Origin: an uncultured Bdellovibrionales bacterium | GTDB lineage: Bacteria > Bdellovibrionota > Bdellovibrionia > Bdellovibrionales > UBA1609 | Assembly (NCBI GenBank): GCA_937980625.1 | Contig: CALJPJ010000284.1 | Location: 1 to 6,244, forward strand | DNA length: 6,244 nt | Reading direction: 5' to 3' | Shown: piece by piece, positions 4,169 to 6,244 of the stretch | Numbering within the stretch: position 1 is the first letter of the stretch | Layout: the number at the start of each line of letters is the position of its first letter | Translations under genes and position numbers: made by a program | The notes under the pieces: model-generated | What the model saw: the letters and a program-made list of their open reading frames with translations, nothing else | Told to the model about the DNA's origin: nothing | The model's database searches: none

Positions 4169-6244
4169 ATGAAGTTTATTTTTTTAGTAATGATATTATC
4201 TATTTTTGGTTGTTCAAAGTTTGAGTCACCTGGAAGCTCTAAAAATATTGTTGGACCACAGTTTGCAAAAGAGAAATTATTTTTTGAAGATGGTTATCCA
4301 AAGTTTATTGCTATGTTGCAGTTGAAAGAGCCTGCTCTTCTTGAGGCTCTAATTATTAAAGACGGTCGTAAAGTTATTGATAAAAATTTGTTAGAAAAAA
4401 TAGATAAAGAGCAAGCTGAGTTAATTGAAAAGTTAAATAGTATATCACCAGATATCCAAGTTTTATATACTTACAAGAGAGTATTAAACGGTATAACTAT
4501 TGTTGCCCCTAGAAAGTTTGCCGATGAAATTTCTAAAATAAATGGAATACTGTCATATGAATCTGATCAACAGTTTGATCGTCCTAAGATGCATAACCCT
4601 ACATCTGTAGGTCAATTTGCAGCAAACATTAAGGTTAAAAATTCAGTGGCTTATATTAAGGCCACAGAAGTTCATAATACTATAACTGTTAAAGAGGGAG
4701 TTATAAAAGATGGTGAAGATAAGGTCATTGAAGTTCCTGTCGATGGCAGGGGCATAACTGTTGGGATCATAGATACAGGAATCGACTACACCCACAAGAT
4801 GTTAGGTGGTAATGGGTCTATTGCAGATTACAAAGCGATTGATCCATCTAAAGAAACGAAGTTTTTTCCAAATGATAAAGTTATAGGTGGAAAAGACTTT
4901 GTGGGAAAAGATTTTTCTGTTTCAAGTATTTACTTTGAAAAATTTATTCCAAAAGAAGATGTTAATCCAATTGATTATGGCGGACATGGTACTCATGTCG
5001 GTGGCACAGTTGCTGGAATTGGTGATGGTTTAAAAACTTATTCAGGTGTAGCTCCGCAAGCAAGTTTATATGCTTTAAAAGTTTTTGGTGATGAAGATGG
5101 AAGTACCGCTGATTCAATTGTTATTGCAGCTTTTGAGTATGCTGTAGACCCTGACGGTGATTTTAATTTAGATGATAGTATTGAGGTTTTAAACTTATCC
5201 CTAGGCAGTGGTTACGGAACTCCACATCATTTTTATAATTACGCAATTACAAACTTGGTTAATTATGGAACTGCTATTGTTGCTTCAGCAGGAAACTCAG
5301 GTGATATCAACTATATTACAGGCTCACCAGGAGCTTCAGATGATGCATTTTCTGTGGCAGCTGGTATAGACGATATGGAGCACAACTGGAAGACTGATAG
5401 TGTCCTATTTGCTTCATCTTCATTGGATAAAAAAATTAAAGTTAGAGCATATGAAGCATCATTTTCTAAAAAAATTAGTGAGATTAATGATGATGGAATT
5501 AGTGTTGTTGGTCAGCTAGTTTATGCTGGCGATGCCAAAGAAGATTTTCCGGATGAATTGAAGGCTAAAATTAATGGAAATATTGCTTTAATTGACAGAG
5601 GAGTAGTTTCATTTACCGATAAATTTAAAAGGGCTCAACAAGCCGGTGCTATTGCAGTAGTTATTGCCAATAATAAAGAGGGTGATGCTTTTGTTATGGG
5701 TGGTGATGATAAAGAGTTTAAATTTAAAATAGTTGGAGTTATGATTGATAAAGCCACTGGTGAAAAAATTAAAACCTTAATAAAAAATGAAGAGGTAATT
5801 GCTGACTTCACAAGTAAAGAAATTGTTGAATTTCCAGAAGTTATAGGCACAATAACAGGATTTTCTTCAAAAGGACCGAGGTCTTTAGACTCTATATTGA
5901 AACCTGAAATAACAGCTCCCGGCCAGCAGATTATTTCAGCTTCAGCTGGTAGTGGTGATAAAGCTGTAAGATTAGGTGGAACATCTATGTCTGCACCTCA
6001 TATAGCTGGTGTGATGGCGTTAATGAGGCAAAAACATAGGTCGCTTCCTGCAAGGGATCTAAAGTCTATGGTTATGGCCTCGGCACAAGATATGTACTTT
6101 GATAGTAAAGATGGGCCGAGTGTTTTAAGTTCTGTGTACCCACTTTCTCGACAAGGGGCCGGAATGGTCAACACTTATAAAGCTGTCACAAGTCAGTTAG
6201 CATTTTTTCCGGTTGCATTATCCTTGGGTGAGCATTCTATTATA
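4169..6244 (+). CDS. Subtilisin-family (S8) lipoprotein protease with PA insert, 3' end outside window
   Basis: The frame is open for 692 codons and continues past the right edge. ATG 4169 follows AGGGGGAG (4158-4165), a purine-rich ribosome site with a short gap. Residues 1-14 are a signal peptide ending in the lipobox I12-F13-G14-C15. Residues about 43-137 resemble an I9-type inhibitory propeptide. The S8 triad is complete: D202 in GIIDTGID, H273 in GGHGTHVGG and S606 in GGTSMSAPHIAG. The oxyanion residue is N376 in SAGNSGD. A PA (protease-associated) domain sits at about 445-545, between the Asn and Ser motifs (LIDRGVVSFTDKFKRAQQAGA). The catalytic domain resumes with FSSKGPRS at 565 and GAGMVNTYKAV near the end. 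The last residues look like the start of a downstream beta domain, as in large PA-containing subtilases. It should degrade proteins at the cell surface or outside the cell. Substrate unknown. Confidence 0.95.
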   Translation, partial: MKFIFLVMILSIFGCSKFESPGSSKNIVGPQFAKEKLFFEDGYPKFIAMLQLKEPALLEALIIKDGRKVIDKNLLEKIDKEQAELIEKLNSISPDIQVLYTYKRVLNGITIVAPRKFADEISKINGILSYESDQQFDRPKMHNPTSVGQFAANIKVKNSVAYIKATEVHNTITVKEGVIKDGEDKVIEVPVDGRGITVGIIDTGIDYTHKMLGGNGSIADYKAIDPSKETKFFPNDKVIGGKDFVGKDFSVSSIYFEKFIPKEDVNPIDYGGHGTHVGGTVAGIGDGLKTYSGVAPQASLYALKVFGDEDGSTADSIVIAAFEYAVDPDGDFNLDDSIEVLNLSLGSGYGTPHHFYNYAITNLVNYGTAIVASAGNSGDINYITGSPGASDDAFSVAAGIDDMEHNWKTDSVLFASSSLDKKIKVRAYEASFSKKISEINDDGISVVGQLVYAGDAKEDFPDELKAKINGNIALIDRGVVSFTDKFKRAQQAGAIAVVIANNKEGDAFVMGGDDKEFKFKIVGVMIDKATGEKIKTLIKNEEVIADFTSKEIVEFPEVIGTITGFSSKGPRSLDSILKPEITAPGQQIISASAGSGDKAVRLGGTSMSAPHIAGVMALMRQKHRSLPARDLKSMVMASAQDMYFDSKDGPSVLSSVYPLSRQGAGMVNTYKAVTSQLAFFPVALSLGEHSII

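Noticed and set aside
5635..5850. 71-codon frame on the minus strand
   Set aside because: It lies inside the PA domain of the protease on the opposite strand, has low-complexity Ser/Ile/Leu/Thr composition, and lacks a ribosome site.

Overview
The window is AT-rich (about 70% A+T by eye) chromosomal bacterial DNA. It holds three lipobox signal peptides, an outer-membrane barrel with a cleavable signal peptide, and a prohibitin-type inner-membrane protein, so the host has a Gram-negative envelope. The low GC, many small lipoproteins, Asp-rich barrel loops and a lipid-anchored secreted protease fit a Bdellovibrionota predator-like bacterium of the Bacteriovorax/Halobacteriovorax type. That assignment is an inference from style. 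No taxonomic marker gene is present.

Layout. Bases 1-218 carry the 3' end of an unrecognised + strand gene. After a 305-base gap, 524-1450 (+) encodes a 308-residue lipoprotein whose body is seven short repeats, read here as a WD40-like beta-propeller. It ends at an AT-rich hairpin terminator. Converging on it, 1534-2340 (-) encodes a stand-alone prohibitin/SPFH protein. Bases 2341-3168 hold no convincing gene but contain a perfect 14-bp palindrome, an imperfect ~13-bp direct repeat, a 10-bp inverted repeat and four copies of RGCTAGT. Bases 3169-3774 (+) encode an eight-strand outer-membrane barrel protein, followed by a hairpin terminator and then a 45-codon Cys-rich lipoprotein (3834-3971). 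A 197-base gap with a TTTTAC/GTAAAA cluster beside a -10 box leads to a large subtilisin-family lipoprotein protease that starts at 4169 and runs off the right edge, still open after 692 codons.

Nearly every gene encodes an envelope protein, but the genes look like separate transcription units, not one operon: the strand switches, the gaps are long and terminators separate them. The only close pair is the barrel gene and the 45-codon lipoprotein, which may share a transcript by terminator read-through. No mobile element, tRNA, rRNA or CRISPR array was seen.
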